Origin: Prevotella sp. UBA2756
GTDB taxonomy: Bacteria; Bacteroidota; Bacteroidia; Bacteroidales; Bacteroidaceae
Length of the DNA stretch: 21,754 nucleotides
Assembly: GCA_002353205.1 (NCBI GenBank)
Contig: DEJE01000031.1
Location: forward strand, 1-21,754
Direction: 5' to 3'
This document shows positions 14,282 through 21,754 of the stretch, piece after piece (position 1 is the stretch's first letter; each line of letters begins with the position of its first letter). The position numbers and the translations under genes were made by a program. Below the pieces are notes generated by a model. It saw nothing but the letters and a program-made list of their open reading frames with translations, had not been told where the DNA came from and did not search any database.

Positions 14282-15438
14282 TAAAAATCTTCTGTTATAT
14301 ATCCCTTGGGAAGCTGGCGACAGTTGTAGCCTGAAGCCATGATTTCCCCGTAAGCTCCGGCGCTTCGGATGGCAATGAGATCACCTCGGTGACAACGGTT
14401 GAGGTCGATAGCCTTGGCGAAGACATCGCTTGACTCGCAGATGGGTCCCACCACGTCGTATGTCTCTAATGGCTCGTCGCTCGAAAGGTTTTCTATCTTG
14501 TGATAGGCGTTGTAGAGAGCAGGCCGTATGAGGTCAGTCATTCCGGCATCAACGATGGCAAACTTCTTGCATGCTCCTTCTTTTATGTAGAGCGTGCGCG
14601 TGAAGAGTGTTCCGCATTGTCCGACAACAGCCCTTCCGAGCTCGAAGTGGAGCGTTTGCCAGGGTCGTAGCTTCAGAAATCGGGCGTAGGTGTTAAAGAA
14701 CGTCTTGAAATCAGGTATCGGAACGCGGTTGGGGTGCTTGTAGTCGATGCCGAGCCCACCGCCAACATTGATGGTCTCAACACGTATATGGTGGCGTTCC
14801 AGAACCTCTTGAAGGTCATTGATACGATTGCACAAGGCCTTGAAGTCGTCCATTTCGAGGATTTGGCTGCCGATATGGAAATGCAGACCGATGAACTTCA
14901 CATTCTTCATTTCGGTTGCGCGTTCAATGATAGGCTCCATGTCGCGCATGGCAATCCCGAATTTGTTCTCGGCCAGCCCTGTGGTGATGTTGGCATGCGT
15001 GTGAGCTCCTACGTTTGGGTTAATGCGGAAAGCCACCCTGGCAACCTTGCCCTTTGCCTCGGCCAGTTGGTTGATGACTTCCAGCTCAGCCGTACTTTCA
15101 ACGTTGAAGGCGAAGATACCGAGGTCGAGGCCGAGGTTGATTTCCCAGTCGCTCTTTCCCACACCGGCATAGACGATTTTGCTTGCGGGGAATCCGGCGC
15201 GAATCGATGCCTCTATCTCACCACCGCTCACGCAATCGGCTCCAAGGCCGGCCTGGCATATCACGTTGAGCACTTTGGGATTGGCGTTAGCCTTCACGGC
15301 ATAGTGCACACAAAAGCCTTCGTGCTTGCCAGCCTCGGTGTTGATGGCTTGCAACGTTTTGCGCAACACGCCCGTATCGTAATAGTAAAAGGGTGTGCGC
15401 ATCGTTGAGAACTTCTCTATTTGGAATGTTCCTTTCAT
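14281..15438 (-). CDS. lysA: Diaminopimelate decarboxylase
   Basis: A 385-residue PLP enzyme that converts meso-diaminopimelate to lysine, the last step of lysine synthesis. K49 in HYAVKAN is the PLP lysine. HFHIGSQI (186-193), GGGLG (226-230), FELGRA (265-270) and C334-ESSD (active-site Cys loop) follow in the expected order, with a closing AYGEIMASGYN. I chose ATG 15438 (MKGTFQIEKF), the family's normal start. The frame is open up to an ATG at 15525, but that would translate the intergenic hairpin. It lies downstream of lysC, so the first and last steps of the pathway are next to each other. Confidence 0.96.
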   Translation of the reverse strand: MKGTFQIEKFSTMRTPFYYYDTGVLRKTLQAINTEAGKHEGFCVHYAVKANANPKVLNVICQAGLGADCVSGGEIEASIRAGFPASKIVYAGVGKSDWEINLGLDLGIFAFNVESTAELEVINQLAEAKGKVARVAFRINPNVGAHTHANITTGLAENKFGIAMRDMEPIIERATEMKNVKFIGLHFHIGSQILEMDDFKALCNRINDLQEVLERHHIRVETINVGGGLGIDYKHPNRVPIPDFKTFFNTYARFLKLRPWQTLHFELGRAVVGQCGTLFTRTLYIKEGACKKFAIVDAGMTDLIRPALYNAYHKIENLSSDEPLETYDVVGPICESSDVFAKAIDLNRCHRGDLIAIRSAGAYGEIMASGYNCRQLPKGYITEDF

Positions 15439-15480
15439 GCTGTAATTGTTTGTTGATGTCTGTGTTGTTGTTATGCCATT

Positions 15481-15517
15481 GTACCGTTGTTTCCTCTTTC
15501 CGAGGTCACAACGGCAC
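15481..15517 (-). promoter_or_regulatory. Strong hairpin in the lysC-lysA intergenic RNA
   Basis: In the minus-strand RNA, 15517-15508 pairs with 15490-15481 as a 10-bp stem containing one G-U pair; the same pair is an A-C mismatch on the plus strand, so the stem favours the transcribed strand. Inside, CCTC/GAGG (15493-15496 with 15502-15505) closes a small loop. No U-run follows, so it is not a typical terminator. It may be a processing or stability site between lysC and lysA. Confidence 0.6.
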
Positions 15518-15559
15518 CTTGACATTCATTTTATGTGTTACTTCTGTTGCTTGATAAGC

Positions 15560-16879
15560 TTACTTATTGAACAAGGTGTCGCTCAGGCTCTGCAGAGCGC
15601 GCTTCTTGTCGGCAGCCTTGATAAGGAACGAGATGTTGTAGTTGGAGCCTCCGTAAGAGATCATGCGCACGGGAATGTTCTTCAGGGCATCGGTGGCAAG
15701 TGTCTCGAAGCCGACGTTGCTCCAATCAAGGTCGCCCACGACGCAGATGATGCACATGTCGGTGTCGACGGTCACGGTACCGTACTTCTTCAGCTCGTCG
15801 ACAATTTCGCTCAGGTGTGCATCGTTGTCGATACTCATCGAGACGCCCACTTCCGATGTCGCAACCATGTCGATGGCGGTCTGGTAGCTTTCGAAGATTT
15901 CAAACACCTTGCGAAGGAATCCTGTGGCGAGGAGCATGCGCGAGCTCTTGATCTTGATGGCGATGATGTTGTCCTTGGCAGCCACGGCCTTGATCTTGCC
16001 ACGCATGGTGACGTTGTCGATGATGGTTCCTGGTGCATCGGGCTCCATTGTGTTTTTCAGTCTGACAGGTATTCCGGCGAACTTGGCGGGCTGTATGCAT
16101 GTGGGGTGCAAGATCTTGGCACCGAAGTATGCCAGTTCTGCGGCCTCTTCGAAGTGTAGTTGTCGAACGGCTTCTGTCTTATCGACCACTCGCGGATCGT
16201 TGTTATGCATTCCGTCGATGTCGGTCCATATCTGTATCTCCTCCGCCTCGAGTGCCGCGCCGACGAGCGAAGCTGTATAGTCGGAGCCTCCGCGAAGCAG
16301 GTTGTCCACCTCGCCGTATGCGTTGCGGCAGATGAATCCTTGCGTGATGTAAATTTGGTAGCCTTCGTTCTCGTCCATGATCTTTACCAGCTTCTCTTTG
16401 ATGTACGTGAGGTCGGGCTCGGCATTCTTGTCGGTGCGCATGAAGTCGAGAGCTGAGAGGAGAACGGCTTTCACTCCTTTCTCTTGCAGGTAGTTCAACA
16501 CCATGTTCGTGCTCATGATCTCTCCTTGTGCCACGATGCTTTTTTCTTCGAAGCTTGTGAACAGGTCTTTCGTGAACGAGCGCAGGTATTGGAACTCGCC
16601 CTTGATGAACTCGCGCGTCTTCTCCTTGTATTCGTCTGTGCTATAAAGGTTGGCAACGTGCTCCATGTATTGCTGCTCCAGACGGTTGATGACGTCGTTG
16701 GCTCCTTCGGGGTTCTTCTTGTAGAGGTAGTTGGAAATCTCCACGAGTGAGTTGGTGGTTCCCGACATGGCGGAAAGCACTACGAACGTGGGCTCTCCGC
16801 TCTTGGTGATAAGCTCTGATACATTCTTCATACGCTCGGGTGAGCCTACGGATGTACCGCCGAATTTCATTACTTTCAT
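15560..16879 (-). CDS. lysC: Aspartate kinase
   Basis: A 439-residue enzyme that phosphorylates aspartate, the first step towards diaminopimelate, lysine, threonine and methionine. The kinase start KFGGTSVG (5-12) and the SAMSGTTNSL segment (about 36-45) are typical, and GGSDYTASL and ILHP.CI.PA follow in the kinase domain. The last 130 residues or so fit two ACT domains (VSMSIDNDAHL and MCIICVVGDL), the usual site of feedback inhibition by lysine or threonine. The length fits a monofunctional kinase without the homoserine dehydrogenase domain. A 40-nt gap separates it from the ftsE-like gene, and no promoter motif is visible there. Confidence 0.96.
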   Translation of the reverse strand: MKVMKFGGTSVGSPERMKNVSELITKSGEPTFVVLSAMSGTTNSLVEISNYLYKKNPEGANDVINRLEQQYMEHVANLYSTDEYKEKTREFIKGEFQYLRSFTKDLFTSFEEKSIVAQGEIMSTNMVLNYLQEKGVKAVLLSALDFMRTDKNAEPDLTYIKEKLVKIMDENEGYQIYITQGFICRNAYGEVDNLLRGGSDYTASLVGAALEAEEIQIWTDIDGMHNNDPRVVDKTEAVRQLHFEEAAELAYFGAKILHPTCIQPAKFAGIPVRLKNTMEPDAPGTIIDNVTMRGKIKAVAAKDNIIAIKIKSSRMLLATGFLRKVFEIFESYQTAIDMVATSEVGVSMSIDNDAHLSEIVDELKKYGTVTVDTDMCIICVVGDLDWSNVGFETLATDALKNIPVRMISYGGSNYNISFLIKAADKKRALQSLSDTLFNK

Positions 16880-16919
16880 AATCTGTATTATTTATGTTTC
16901 TTGTTTTTTCAGTTGATGG

Positions 16920-17633
16920 TCACTCGTCGTCTTCTTCCCCCATAGCGACGTTCATGGGGCTGAAGTCATCGGTAGCGTCGCGCATCATGCCGTCCTTGCA
17001 ACGGTACACGATTCCCGGATACTTGTCGAGCATCGGAATATTGTGGGTTGTCATCACAACTGCCGTTCCCGTCTGACTGATTTGTTTCAGCAGGTTGATA
17101 ATGTTCGACGCCGTCTCGGGGTCGAGGTTGCCGGTGGGCTCGTCGGCGATGATCACCTTGGGTTTGTTGAGTATTGCCCTTGCAATGGCGATGCGTTGCT
17201 GCTCTCCGCCCGACAGCTCATGTGGCATTTTGTCTTTCTTATCGGCCATTCCCACCAGGCTGAGCACTTCGTCGATGCGCCCGAGCCTTTCCTTCTTGTC
17301 CTTCCAGCCGGTGGCCCTGAGAACGAAAGCGAGGTTGTTTGTCACCGTGCGGTCGTGTAGTAGCTGGAAGTCTTGGAAGATGATGCCCATCTCCTTGCGT
17401 AATGCAGGAATGTCTTTCCGCCTGATGTGCATCATGTCGCGCCCGAGCACGTCGGCCTTGTCGGCGCTCTCGATGTCGAGCTCTGCGTAAGTGGTCTTCA
17501 GGAGGGAACTCTTCCCTGACCCCACCTTTCCTATAATGTAGATGAACTCTCCCTCGTCTACGTGGAAGTTCACGTCGTTCAGCACGCAGACATCGTCTTG
17601 GTAGACGTTAACGTTCTTGTATTCTATCAGCAT
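16920..17633 (-). CDS. ftsE: FtsE-like ABC transporter ATP-binding protein
   Basis: The product has 237 residues and is an ABC ATPase of the FtsE/LolD/MacB type. Walker A GKVGSGKS (35-42), a Q-loop (IIFQDFQLL), signature LSGGEQQR (140-147), Walker B VIIADEPTGNLD (160-171) and the switch His in TTHNIP are all present. FtsE works with FtsX in the divisome to activate peptidoglycan amidases. An acidic tail (GEEDDE) closes the protein. No ftsX lies next to it; in this phylum ftsX is often elsewhere. It sits between hisIE and lysC. A different partner, as for LolD, cannot be excluded. Confidence 0.85.
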   Translation of the reverse strand: MLIEYKNVNVYQDDVCVLNDVNFHVDEGEFIYIIGKVGSGKSSLLKTTYAELDIESADKADVLGRDMMHIRRKDIPALRKEMGIIFQDFQLLHDRTVTNNLAFVLRATGWKDKKERLGRIDEVLSLVGMADKKDKMPHELSGGEQQRIAIARAILNKPKVIIADEPTGNLDPETASNIINLLKQISQTGTAVVMTTHNIPMLDKYPGIVYRCKDGMMRDATDDFSPMNVAMGEEDDE

Positions 17634-17658
17634 TGTCTATTCCGGCTTAATTGGTTTC

Positions 17659-18306
17659 CTATTCCATTTCACCTTTGCTCTTGGCCACGCGGCGCTGCTT
17701 GTCCCAGCGAGGATCGTGGCGCTTTGCCAGCTCGCGTGCTACGTCTTCGATGCGCAGGCCTTTCGACGTAAGTAGCACGATGAGGTGGTAGATCATGTCC
17801 GACGCCTCGTAGATGAGCTTTTCGCGTGTGCCGCTCACGGCCTCGATGACAGCCTCGAGGGCTTCCTCGCCCAGCTTCTGCGCCTGACGGCTGATGCCGT
17901 CGCGGAAGAGCTTGGTGGTGTACGACCCCTCGGGCATTTCCTCCTTGCGCCGCTCGATGAAGTCTTGCAGATGCGAGAGGAAGAGCAGCGGGTCATGGTC
18001 GTTCGCCTCGCCCCAGCAAGTGTCTGTACCAGTATGGCAGGTAGGGCCTTCGGGGTGCACCTTCACGAGCAGCGTGTCGTTGTCGCAGTCGTTCTCGATG
18101 GAGACGAGGTGGAGCACGTTGCCTGATGTCTCTCCTTTCGTCCAAAGACAATTGCGCGACCGGCTCCAGAAGGTGACGAGCTTGCTGCTTACCGTCTGTT
18201 CGTAGGCCTCACGGTTCATGAAGCCCAGCATGAGCACATTCTTCGTGTCGGCATCTTGAATGATGGCGGGCACCAAGCCGTCCATTTTGTCGAAATCTAT
18301 ATTCAT
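17659..18306 (-). CDS. hisI: Bifunctional phosphoribosyl-AMP cyclohydrolase / phosphoribosyl-ATP diphosphatase
   Basis: A 215-residue fusion (HisIE) doing steps 2 and 3 of histidine synthesis. Residues 1-105 are the HisI domain with the metal-site residues C74, D75, C90 and C97 (HPEGPTCHTGTDTCW). Residues 108-200 are the HisE domain with the Glu-rich LGEEALEAVIEA (145-156) and YEASDMIYH (166-174) metal sites. Its start overlaps the hisF stop by 4 nt (ATGA), so translation is likely coupled. The downstream ftsE-like gene starts 25 nt later. Confidence 0.96.
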   Translation of the reverse strand: MNIDFDKMDGLVPAIIQDADTKNVLMLGFMNREAYEQTVSSKLVTFWSRSRNCLWTKGETSGNVLHLVSIENDCDNDTLLVKVHPEGPTCHTGTDTCWGEANDHDPLLFLSHLQDFIERRKEEMPEGSYTTKLFRDGISRQAQKLGEEALEAVIEAVSGTREKLIYEASDMIYHLIVLLTSKGLRIEDVARELAKRHDPRWDKQRRVAKSKGEME

Positions 18307-19064
18307 ATTCTTACGTTTACTCCTTCTTTTCTCAGGTATTCTTTCAGTTCTGCAATGGGAATCTCGCCGAAGTGGAACACGCTGGCGGCGAGCGCCGCGT
18401 CGGCTTTCCCCCGCGTGAACGCATCAAGGAAGTGCTCCTTCCGTCCGGCTCCTCCGCTGGCGATGACGGGAATGCATAGATCGTCGGCCAGTCGGGCCAG
18501 CGCTTCGTTGGCGTAGCCTTGCTTCACGCCGTCGTGGTCCATGCTGGTGAAGAGAATCTCGCCGGCCCCACGGTCTTGCACCTCACGAGCCCAGTCAAAG
18601 AGTTGTAGTTCGACGCGTTCGCGGCCGCCCTTCACGTAGCAATGCCACCCGTCGGCATCGTTGCGGGCGTCGATGGCCACCACGCACACCTGGCTCCCGA
18701 ACCTTCGGCTCACCTCGTTGATGAGTTCTGGGTGGCGAATGGCAGCCGAGTTGATGCTCACCTTGTCGGCTCCGGCATGGAGGAGCCGCTCCACGTCTGC
18801 CAGCTCGTTGATGCCTCCTCCCACGGTGAAGGGGATGTTGATTTCACGTGCCACGCGACTGACCATGTCGGTGAAAGTCTTCCGTCCCTCGAACGAAGCG
18901 GTGATGTCGAGAAATACAAGCTCGTCGGCTCCTTGGCGGCTGTACGCCTTGCCCAGCTCCACGGGGTCGCCGGCCTGGCGCAGGTTCACGAAGTTGGTGC
19001 CTTTCACCGTCTGTCCGTCCTTCACGTCAAGACAGGGGATGATGCGTTTCGATAGTCCTTTCAT
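18303..19064 (-). CDS. hisF: Imidazole glycerol phosphate synthase, cyclase subunit
   Basis: A 253-residue (beta/alpha)8 barrel that closes the imidazole ring, using ammonia from HisH, and releases AICAR to purine synthesis. The catalytic pair is D13 (PCLDVKDG) and D132 (AIDAR); the phosphate-binding FTVGGGI (79-85) and VIASGGAG segments are also present. Length is normal for the family. It lies 6 nt after hisA and overlaps hisIE by 4 nt. Confidence 0.97.
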   Translation of the reverse strand: MKGLSKRIIPCLDVKDGQTVKGTNFVNLRQAGDPVELGKAYSRQGADELVFLDITASFEGRKTFTDMVSRVAREINIPFTVGGGINELADVERLLHAGADKVSINSAAIRHPELINEVSRRFGSQVCVVAIDARNDADGWHCYVKGGRERVELQLFDWAREVQDRGAGEILFTSMDHDGVKQGYANEALARLADDLCIPVIASGGAGRKEHFLDAFTRGKADAALAASVFHFGEIPIAELKEYLRKEGVNVRI

Positions 19065-19070
19065 AGCGTT

Positions 19071-19826
19071 CTATGCTTTCGTTGGCGACGATGGTACTTT
19101 CTTGCGCGAGCCGGGGAGCGGCAGACGGCTGATGTCGATGCGCCCCTCGTAGAAGGCTTTTCCGAAGACGACAGCTGGCAGCCCCGCTTCTTCCAGGCGG
19201 AAGATATCTTCCGTCTGTGCCACGCCTCCGCTGGCGATGAGATAGAGCTCAGGAAAGGCTTCGAGCACCTGTTTGTAGAGTTCGGTGGCGGGGCCCGAGA
19301 GCATGCCGTCGCGCGATATCTCGGTGCAGAGCACGTTTTTCACGCCTTGCCGTATGTAGTTGTCGAGGAAGGGAATGAGCTCTTCGTGAGAGTCGTCCTT
19401 CCACCCGTTGATACTGATGCGGCCGTTCCTGACGTCGGCTCCCAGCACGATTCGTTCGGGACCGTAGCGTCGGAGCCATCGGGTGAAGCGCTCGGGATCT
19501 GTCACGGCAATGCTGCCTACGGTCACCATGCTAGCGCCGTTGTCGAAGGCAGCCTCGATGTCTTCATCGCGCTTGATGCCACCGCCGAAGTCGATGGTGA
19601 GTCCGGTGCCCTGGGCGATTTGGCGGAGCACCTCCTTGTTGACGATCTGCTTCGACTTGGCACCGTCGAGGTCAACGATATGCAGGCGCCTGAAGCCAAG
19701 CTCCTCGAAGTGGCGTGCCACCGCGAGAGGGTCTTCGCCGTAGACGGTCTTCTGCTCGTATTCGCCTTGCCTGAGCCTGACGCACTGGCCGTCGATGATG
19801 TCGATTGCGGGAATGAGTTCAATCAT
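19071..19826 (-). CDS. hisA: ProFAR isomerase (phosphoribosylformimino-AICAR-phosphate isomerase)
   Basis: A 251-residue barrel enzyme for the fourth step of histidine synthesis. D9 (PAIDIIDG) and D131 (GADVRNG) are the catalytic pair, and the phosphate sites DFGGGIK and ASGGV are present. I chose the ATG at 19826 (MIELIPAID), which matches the family start; the frame stays open upstream to 19892, inside hisH. The C-terminus has about a dozen extra residues rich in Lys, Pro and Ser compared with typical HisA. A 31-nt spacer separates it from hisH. Confidence 0.97.
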   Translation of the reverse strand: MIELIPAIDIIDGQCVRLRQGEYEQKTVYGEDPLAVARHFEELGFRRLHIVDLDGAKSKQIVNKEVLRQIAQGTGLTIDFGGGIKRDEDIEAAFDNGASMVTVGSIAVTDPERFTRWLRRYGPERIVLGADVRNGRISINGWKDDSHEELIPFLDNYIRQGVKNVLCTEISRDGMLSGPATELYKQVLEAFPELYLIASGGVAQTEDIFRLEEAGLPAVVFGKAFYEGRIDISRLPLPGSRKKVPSSPTKA

Positions 19827-19857
19827 GTCTTTTCCTTTTTTGGAGAATCTCCGCGAT

Positions 19858-20448
19858 CTATAAGCGGAGGAAGTTCTCGAGTATCCTTTCACCCACGTCG
19901 CCGCTCTTCTCGGGATGGAACTGGCAGGTGTAGAAGTTGTCTTTCATGAGAGCAGCCGAGTAGGGCAGTATATAGTCGGCCGTGGCGGCGGTACATGCGC
20001 AGAGGGGCACGTAGTAGCTGTGCACGAAGTAGACGTAGGGCTGCTCGGACAACCCCTCGAAGAGCGGTCCTCGCAGGTCGTGGAGGCTGTTCCATCCCAT
20101 AGCGGGTACCTTGTCCTCGTGGCGCTGGGGGCTGAATCGCTTCACGTCGGCGTCGAAGATGCCTATACAGTCGGTGTCACCCTCCTCGGAATGGCGGCAG
20201 AGGAGCTGTTGCCCGATGCATATTCCGAGCACGGGCTGGCTGAGGCTCCTGATCACGTCGACGAGTCCGTGGCTGCTGAGGTAGGCCATGGCACCGCTGG
20301 CCTCGCCTTGTCCGGGAAAGAGCACCTTGTCGGCACGTCGCAGGCGCTGGGGATCGTCGGTAAGCGTGGGCTCCACACCCAGTCGGCGAAGTGCGTTCAC
20401 GACCGAGAAGATGTTCCCTGCATTGTATTTCACGATGGCAATGTCCAT
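19858..20448 (-). CDS. hisH: Imidazole glycerol phosphate synthase, glutaminase subunit
   Basis: A 196-residue class I glutamine amidotransferase that makes ammonia from glutamine and channels it to HisF. The triad is visible: C77 in GICIGQQLL, H178 and E180 in CQFHPEKSG. The oxyanion region PGQGEASGAM (45-54) and FVHSYY (141-146) are also typical. It lies 18 nt after purU. Only hisH, A, F and IE are here; hisG, D, C and B must be elsewhere. Confidence 0.96.
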   Translation of the reverse strand: MDIAIVKYNAGNIFSVVNALRRLGVEPTLTDDPQRLRRADKVLFPGQGEASGAMAYLSSHGLVDVIRSLSQPVLGICIGQQLLCRHSEEGDTDCIGIFDADVKRFSPQRHEDKVPAMGWNSLHDLRGPLFEGLSEQPYVYFVHSYYVPLCACTAATADYILPYSAALMKDNFYTCQFHPEKSGDVGERILENFLRL

Positions 20449-20466
20449 GTCTGTATGCGTGTGTGT

Positions 20467-21330
20467 TCAGCTGAAGATAATCGTCTTGTTGTGGTAAGTG
20501 AGGATTTTGCGCTCGATGTGCTTTTTAACGGCTCGCGAGAGAACGATCTTCTCCAGGTCGCGGCCTTTGAGGACGAGGCTCTCGGGTGTGTCCTTGTGGC
20601 TGATGCGCACCACGTCTTGCTCGATGATGGGCCCGGCGTCGAGCTCTGCCGTGACGTAGTGGCTGGTGGCTCCGATAATCTTCACGCCCCGTTCCCACGC
20701 CTGATGGTAGGGCTTTGCTCCGATGAAGGCGGGCAGGAACGAGTGGTGGATGTTGATGATGTGGTGGGGATACTGGGCTATCATGTCGTCGCTGATAATC
20801 TGCATGTAGCGCGCCAGGACGATAAACGTGATGCCTTTCTCGCGGAGCAGCTCCATCTCGGCAGCCTCTACCTCGGCCTTGTTCGAGTGGTCTTTCTTGA
20901 TACTCCACACATAGTAGGGTATTCCGAACTGCTCCGACACGTAGCGCAGGTCCTCGTGGTTGCTCACGATGCAGGGGATGTCGCAGGCAAACTCACCAGC
21001 TTTCCACCGCGCCAGCAGGTCGTAGAGGCAGTGGCTCATCTTCGAGACGAACAGCGCCATGCGCGGGCGCTCGTCGGAGAAATAGAGGCTGAAGGTCATT
21101 TCGTAGCGCTGGGCGTAGAGCGTCTCCACGTATTCCTTGATTTTCTCGCGCGGTATGAGGAAACTCTCCAGTTCCCATTCTATGCGCATGAAGAACATTC
21201 CGTCCTGACGGTCAACGTATTGGTCGAGATAGACGATATTTCCCTTGTTGTCGGTTATGAACCGCGTCACCTCCGAGATGATGCCCGGCTGGTCGGGGCA
21301 GTGGAGGAGCATAATGGCTGATGGCTTCAT
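20467..21330 (-). CDS. purU: Formyltetrahydrofolate deformylase
   Basis: A 287-residue enzyme that hydrolyses 10-formyltetrahydrofolate to formate and tetrahydrofolate, balancing one-carbon pools. Residues 5-80 are an ACT domain (LLHCPDQPGIISEVT), the usual regulatory part. Residues 88-265 are the formyltransferase fold with catalytic N193 and H195 (INIHHSFLPAF) and D231 (SHYVTAELDAGPI). It is the first gene of the minus-strand run, about 45 nt after a likely transcription start. Position next to the histidine genes fits a folate and purine link (HisF makes AICAR, which is later formylated), though this link is inference. Confidence 0.96.
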   Translation of the reverse strand: MKPSAIMLLHCPDQPGIISEVTRFITDNKGNIVYLDQYVDRQDGMFFMRIEWELESFLIPREKIKEYVETLYAQRYEMTFSLYFSDERPRMALFVSKMSHCLYDLLARWKAGEFACDIPCIVSNHEDLRYVSEQFGIPYYVWSIKKDHSNKAEVEAAEMELLREKGITFIVLARYMQIISDDMIAQYPHHIINIHHSFLPAFIGAKPYHQAWERGVKIIGATSHYVTAELDAGPIIEQDVVRISHKDTPESLVLKGRDLEKIVLSRAVKKHIERKILTYHNKTIIFS

Positions 21331-21381
21331 CCTGATGTGTGTGTTTGTTGCTTCTTAAAAAATAAGACGTTGTTACGAGTG

Positions 21382-21389
21382 CAAAGGTA
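21382..21389 (-). promoter_or_regulatory. -7 box of the purU-his run
   Basis: On the minus strand this reads TACCTTTG, a full match to TAnnTTTG and identical to the ileS box. The -33 element is unclear; a TTTG immediately upstream is too close. Transcription would start near 21376, leaving a leader of about 45 nt before purU. It is the only candidate promoter I see for the twelve-gene run. Confidence 0.6.
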
Positions 21390-21754
21390 CAAATTTATTT
21401 TCACATACGCGCATGTGTGAGTCGTTTTTTGACTTATGTCAGTTTTTTTACTCATCGCCGCATTGTTTTCACTGCAATGCGCGCCATGACCGCGGCGCAT
21501 GGGGACCGTTTTTCTGGATTTAGACAATGTAATAATAGCGACACTCCTTTCATTGGTGCCAAATGACACGTTCATTAGTGCCAAATGACACGTTCATTAG
21601 TGCCAAATGACATGCTCATTAGCGCCAAATGACATGCTCATTAGTGCCAAATGACACGCTCATTAGGCCGTAGTGAGGTTGTCATTAGGGCGTAGTGACA
21701 TACCAATTTACAGAAAAGACACTGGAATTTGTACTTTGTGACTTTTGACTTTGT
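21390..21754. other. Intergenic region without a convincing gene
   Basis: No open frame here resembles a protein. The part nearest purU holds small inverted repeats, for example CACAT/ATGTG around 21402-21416 and ATGCGC/GCGCAT around 21477-21505, and several T-runs. The 22-nt repeat array fills 21551-21704, and the last 50 nt have repeated TTTG words of the kind found in promoters here. Confidence 0.6.
21551..21704. repeat. Seven tandem 22-nt repeats
   Basis: Units start at 21551, 21573, 21595, 21617, 21639, 21661 and 21683 with an exact 22-nt period. The first five read CATT-(A/G)-G-(T/C)-GCCAAATGACA and differ at 1-3 positions. The last two keep CATTAGG but change the middle to CGTAGTGA. 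Each unit has a weak inverted repeat (TCATT/AATGA). There are no unique spacers, so it is not a CRISPR array. It ends about 160 nt upstream of the purU -7 box. Confidence 0.9.

Noticed and set aside
15436..15525. An upstream start for lysA at 15525
   Set aside because: It would add 29 residues of low similarity encoded by the intergenic hairpin; MKGTFQIEKF at 15438 matches the family start.
15439..15559. Lysine riboswitch upstream of lysA
   Set aside because: The spacer is about 120 nt and holds only one simple hairpin, without the multi-helix junction of the L-box.
19915..21321. A 468-codon open frame on the plus strand across hisH and purU
   Set aside because: It is antisense to two clearly identified enzymes, has low-complexity Val/His/Glu-rich content and matches no family. 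GC-rich codon use leaves this antisense frame open by chance.
21327..21584. An 85-codon frame on the minus strand upstream of purU
   Set aside because: It starts inside the 22-nt repeat array, crosses the purU -7 box and ends at the purU start; it looks like chance.
21551..21704. CRISPR array
   Set aside because: The repeats are contiguous, with no unique spacers, and no cas genes are present.

Overview
The window looks like chromosomal DNA from a member of the Bacteroidales, most likely Prevotella or a close relative. Three things point there. The promoters carry the Bacteroidetes -7 box TAnnTTTG, clearest before ileS and before the gene at 446. Several families are largely confined to this phylum: a DUF4248 protein, a Bacteroidetes HU-like protein, a DUF4296 lipoprotein, a type IX secretion plug protein (DUF5103) and a class III fructose-bisphosphatase. 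Most genes also lack Shine-Dalgarno sites. The genus is an inference.

Region 1 (1-2690) is accessory-like. It holds the tail of an unidentified AT-rich gene with its terminator, then a promoter followed at once by a terminator-like hairpin, then two small adjacent genes of unknown function that share a G-x-x-C-Q-V-F-N motif. Next comes a small cassette: a DUF4248 gene on the minus strand, diverging from an HU-like DNA-binding protein gene and a two-helix membrane protein gene on the plus strand. Clusters of GC-rich palindromic repeats lie on both sides of the HU-like gene.

Region 2 (2745-8417, plus strand) is a housekeeping operon. A good Bacteroidetes promoter precedes ileS, which is followed by a DksA/TraR-like regulator lacking zinc cysteines, lspA and a DUF4296 lipoprotein. 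The last three are packed together with spacings of -1 to +3 nt.

Region 3 (8457-21390, minus strand) is a run of twelve co-directional genes, read in transcription order: purU, hisH, hisA, hisF, hisIE, an ftsE-like ATPase, lysC, lysA, a family 2 glycosyltransferase, a 395-residue protein of unknown function, fbp and the type IX plug gene. Many neighbours overlap by 1-4 nt, and the only candidate promoter I see lies before purU. The run joins one-carbon metabolism, the second half of histidine synthesis, the first and last steps of diaminopimelate/lysine synthesis, a divisome ATPase and gluconeogenesis. Two strong hairpins (15481-15517 and 9742-9799) interrupt it and are candidates for processing or attenuation.

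Region 4 (21390-21754) has no convincing gene. It carries seven back-to-back 22-nt repeats upstream of purU.

I do not see a clearly new multi-gene system. The best leads are the motif-sharing gene pair behind a 5'-end hairpin, the palindrome-flanked HU cassette, the 22-nt array and the unknown gene between the glycosyltransferase and fbp.
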